DNA of 64,000 nucleotides from Paenibacillus silvae (lineage in GTDB: Bacteria > Bacillota > Bacilli > Paenibacillales > Paenibacillaceae): assembly GCF_014639235.1 (NCBI RefSeq), contig NZ_BMFU01000001.1, positions 1,116,001 through 1,180,000 on the forward strand, read 5' to 3'. The position numbers were made by a program, and so were the translations under genes. Every line of letters begins with the position of its first letter. Position 1 is the stretch's first letter. Shown piece after piece: positions 62,284-64,000 of this stretch. The notes below the pieces were generated by a model that was not told the origin of the DNA, did no database searches, and worked only from the letters and a program-made list of their open reading frames with translations.

Positions 62284-63186
62284 CTATTCCTTCACACTAC
62301 CCAGTTGCAGGCCGTGTACAAAATATTTCTGCAAGAACGGATACACAACCAGAATTGGCAAGGCTGCAACAATCGTAATCGCTGCCCGGATCGATATCGG
62401 CGTTACCAGGTTGCGTGCCTGACCCATGTCCGCTCCACTTGAAACGGATGCACTGCTGTTGGTGTTCATAGACGAGGAGAGCAGCTTCATCAATTCGTAC
62501 TGCAATGTACTCAGATTCTGCTTGGAAGATGCGTACAAGAATGTATCGAACCAGGAGTTCCACTGACCTACAGCAATAAACAGTGCTACGGTTGCCAACA
62601 CCGGTTGACAGAGCGGCAGGATGATGGACATAAACGTTCTGAAATCGCCTGCGCCATCAATCTTGGCGGACTCAATCAATCCTTCAGGCAGCGTCTGGAT
62701 ATACGTACGAATAACGATCATGTTAAATGCACTGATCAGTCCCGGAATGATATATACCAGGAAGTTGTTAAGCAAGTGCAGGTCCTTGATCAGAAAGTAA
62801 GTTGGGATCAGACCAGCACTGAAATACATCGTCATAACCACGATAATGGTAATCGGTTTGCGCAGGATATAATCTTTACGGCTGAGCGTATACGCCAGCA
62901 TGGATGTCAGGAACAAGCTGAGTACCGTACCCAGTACAGTTCTTGCAACGGAAACCCAAAAAGCTGCAAATATCGTTCCGCCTGCAAATACAGCTTTGTA
63001 GTTTTGAGTGGTCCATTCCCTAGGTAACAGGTAGATTCCACCGCGAATGGTATCATTCCCCGCGTTAAAAGATATAGCCAGTGTATTCAAAAACGGGTAC
63101 AAGGTCACTACTGCAATAAAGATCATCAGCAAGCCGTTAAATGTATGGAAGACAATCGGCTCAACCCGAGATTTGTTTATTCCCAT
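62284..63186 (-). CDS. Carbohydrate ABC transporter permease, LplC type
   Basis: 300 aa, ATG with GAGGAGG 8 bases upstream. Six membrane segments; typical LplC features are VTLYPFLNTLAISFNAGNDT, LPREWTTQNYKAVF, YFSAGLIPTYFLIKDLHLL NN and the coupling loop LIESAKIDGAGDFRTFMSI, ending KYFVHGLQLGSVKE. It pairs with the LplB-type permease 14 bases upstream; a lipoprotein binding protein is expected beyond the window edge. The cargo is probably an oligosaccharide. Confidence 0.9.
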   Translation of the reverse strand: MGINKSRVEPIVFHTFNGLLMIFIAVVTLYPFLNTLAISFNAGNDTIRGGIYLLPREWTTQNYKAVFAGGTIFAAFWVSVARTVLGTVLSLFLTSMLAYTLSRKDYILRKPITIIVVMTMYFSAGLIPTYFLIKDLHLLNNFLVYIIPGLISAFNMIVIRTYIQTLPEGLIESAKIDGAGDFRTFMSIILPLCQPVLATVALFIAVGQWNSWFDTFLYASSKQNLSTLQYELMKLLSSSMNTNSSASVSSGADMGQARNLVTPISIRAAITIVAALPILVVYPFLQKYFVHGLQLGSVKE

Positions 63187-63199
63187 CGATGAGTCCTCC

Positions 63200-64000
63200 T
63201 CATATTAATCGGTCTTCGCCGAATCGTTTGGATATAGAGTTCGCTGCAAATATTAGCGTGATACTGACCACCGTTTTGAATATACCTGCCGCAGTGGCGA
63301 GTGAATAGTTACCGATCTGCAGACCGTATTTCAAGACAAAGATATCAATCGTTTGAGACCAGTCAACCACAACACCATTACCTAGCAAATACTGTACTTC
63401 GAATCCGGCTTCCAGAATCCATCCCATGTTCATAATGAGCAAAATAATAACGATGGACTTGATACCTGGCAGGGTTACATACAGCATCTTCTGATAACGG
63501 TTAGCTCCATCAATCTCTGCTGCTTCATACAGCGAAGGGTCGATCGAGGTGATCGCTGCCAGATAGATGATCGCATTCCAGCCGACCTCTTTCCAGACGT
63601 GCGACGCACCGACAATTCCCCAGAAATACTCTGGAACACTAAGCCACATAATCGGTTCATTGATGAATCCAAGCTTCATCAGCACCACGTTCACGATCCC
63701 GCCGTCTACCGATAACGAGCTGGCTACAATACCCGTAACGATGATCCAGGACAAAAAGTGAGGCAGATACGAAATCGTTTGAATCGTACGTTTGTACAGC
63801 TTGTTCTTGATTTCATTCAGCAAAATCGCAAAAACAATGGCTGTTACAAAGCCAAGAATCATGTTAATCAAACTCATCGCGATCGTATTGCGAAGTACGT
63901 TCAGAAACGCGTCGTCCGTAAGCAGAAATTTGAAATGCTTAAGTCCGACCCACTCCTGCTGCGAAAATTTCTTCGCTGGACTGTAATTCTGGAATGCCAT
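63200..64000 (-). CDS. Carbohydrate ABC transporter permease, LplB type (5' end outside the window)
   Basis: At least 266 residues. The frame is open to the right edge, and homologues begin with ~40 more residues including the first membrane helix, so the gene is truncated by the window. Visible are QNYSPAKKFSQQEWVGLKHF, NTIAMSLINMILGFVTAIVF A, and the coupling loop LYEAAEIDGANRYQKMLYVT, then SKRFGEDRLI at the end. It forms the membrane channel with the LplC-type partner. Confidence 0.9.
   Translation of the reverse strand: MAFQNYSPAKKFSQQEWVGLKHFKFLLTDDAFLNVLRNTIAMSLINMILGFVTAIVFAILLNEIKNKLYKRTIQTISYLPHFLSWIIVTGIVASSLSVDGGIVNVVLMKLGFINEPIMWLSVPEYFWGIVGASHVWKEVGWNAIIYLAAITSIDPSLYEAAEIDGANRYQKMLYVTLPGIKSIVIILLIMNMGWILEAGFEVQYLLGNGVVVDWSQTIDIFVLKYGLQIGNYSLATAAGIFKTVVSITLIFAANSISKRFGEDRLI

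Overview
The window looks like chromosomal DNA of a low-to-mid GC, endospore-former-type Firmicute, most probably a Paenibacillus. The grounds are strong AGGAGG ribosome sites with frequent TTG/GTG starts, many glycoside hydrolases with CBM13/AbfB modules, LplB/LplC-type sugar permeases, a copper-amine-oxidase-like stalk protein, a 7TMR-DISM hybrid sensor with an SARP-type response regulator, and abundant short intergenic repeats. This assignment is inference; no rRNA or tRNA gene is present to test it.

Layout. (1) 252-13548: a minus-strand locus best explained as utilisation of plant type II arabinogalactan. It has two GH30 beta-1,6-galactanase-like enzymes (one secreted with a lectin module, one membrane anchored), a GH43 plus AbfB enzyme, a cytosolic GH35 beta-galactosidase, a binding-protein-dependent sugar ABC importer, and a LacI regulator with a double palindromic operator and a cre-like site over the -35 box. 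(2) 13638-16720: metallophosphoesterase, HesB/IscA-like protein, AMP-dependent ligase. (3) 16822-20640: an AT-rich patch with two paralogous BtrH_N-like genes on the plus strand, separated by two decayed minus-strand pseudogenes. (4) 20681-29198: amidohydrolase, GNAT/beta-sandwich giant fusion, DedA protein, small membrane protein, MFS transporter and ROK regulator, with two copies of a roughly 230-bp inverted-repeat-bounded element just upstream of the fusion and MFS genes. (5) 29423-33040: a second AT-rich island with an 823-aa protein that joins a Cap4/DUF4297-type nuclease domain to a complete Hsp70-like ATPase, the strongest candidate here for an undescribed (probably anti-phage) system. 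(6) 33046-43349: TetR regulator, amidohydrolase, ABC-2 exporter, two fresh pseudogenes (YdeI-like and YidD-like), OmdA/YdeI protein, DinB-like protein, WYL regulator. (7) 43552-48888: a 1778-aa protein with eleven DUF11 repeats. (8) 48953-54138: pstSCAB and a stalk/propeller protein. (9) 54476-64000: two-component pair, sugar isomerase, GRAM protein, purine nucleoside phosphorylase, two small genes, and the end of an Lpl-type ABC importer.

Three intergenic regions carry a 193-bp repeat of identical geometry: four 23-bp boxes at offsets 0, 50, 120 and 170, two direct and two inverted. One copy lies inside a 433-bp element with 19-bp terminal inverted repeats. No tRNA, rRNA, CRISPR array or phage structural gene was recognised.
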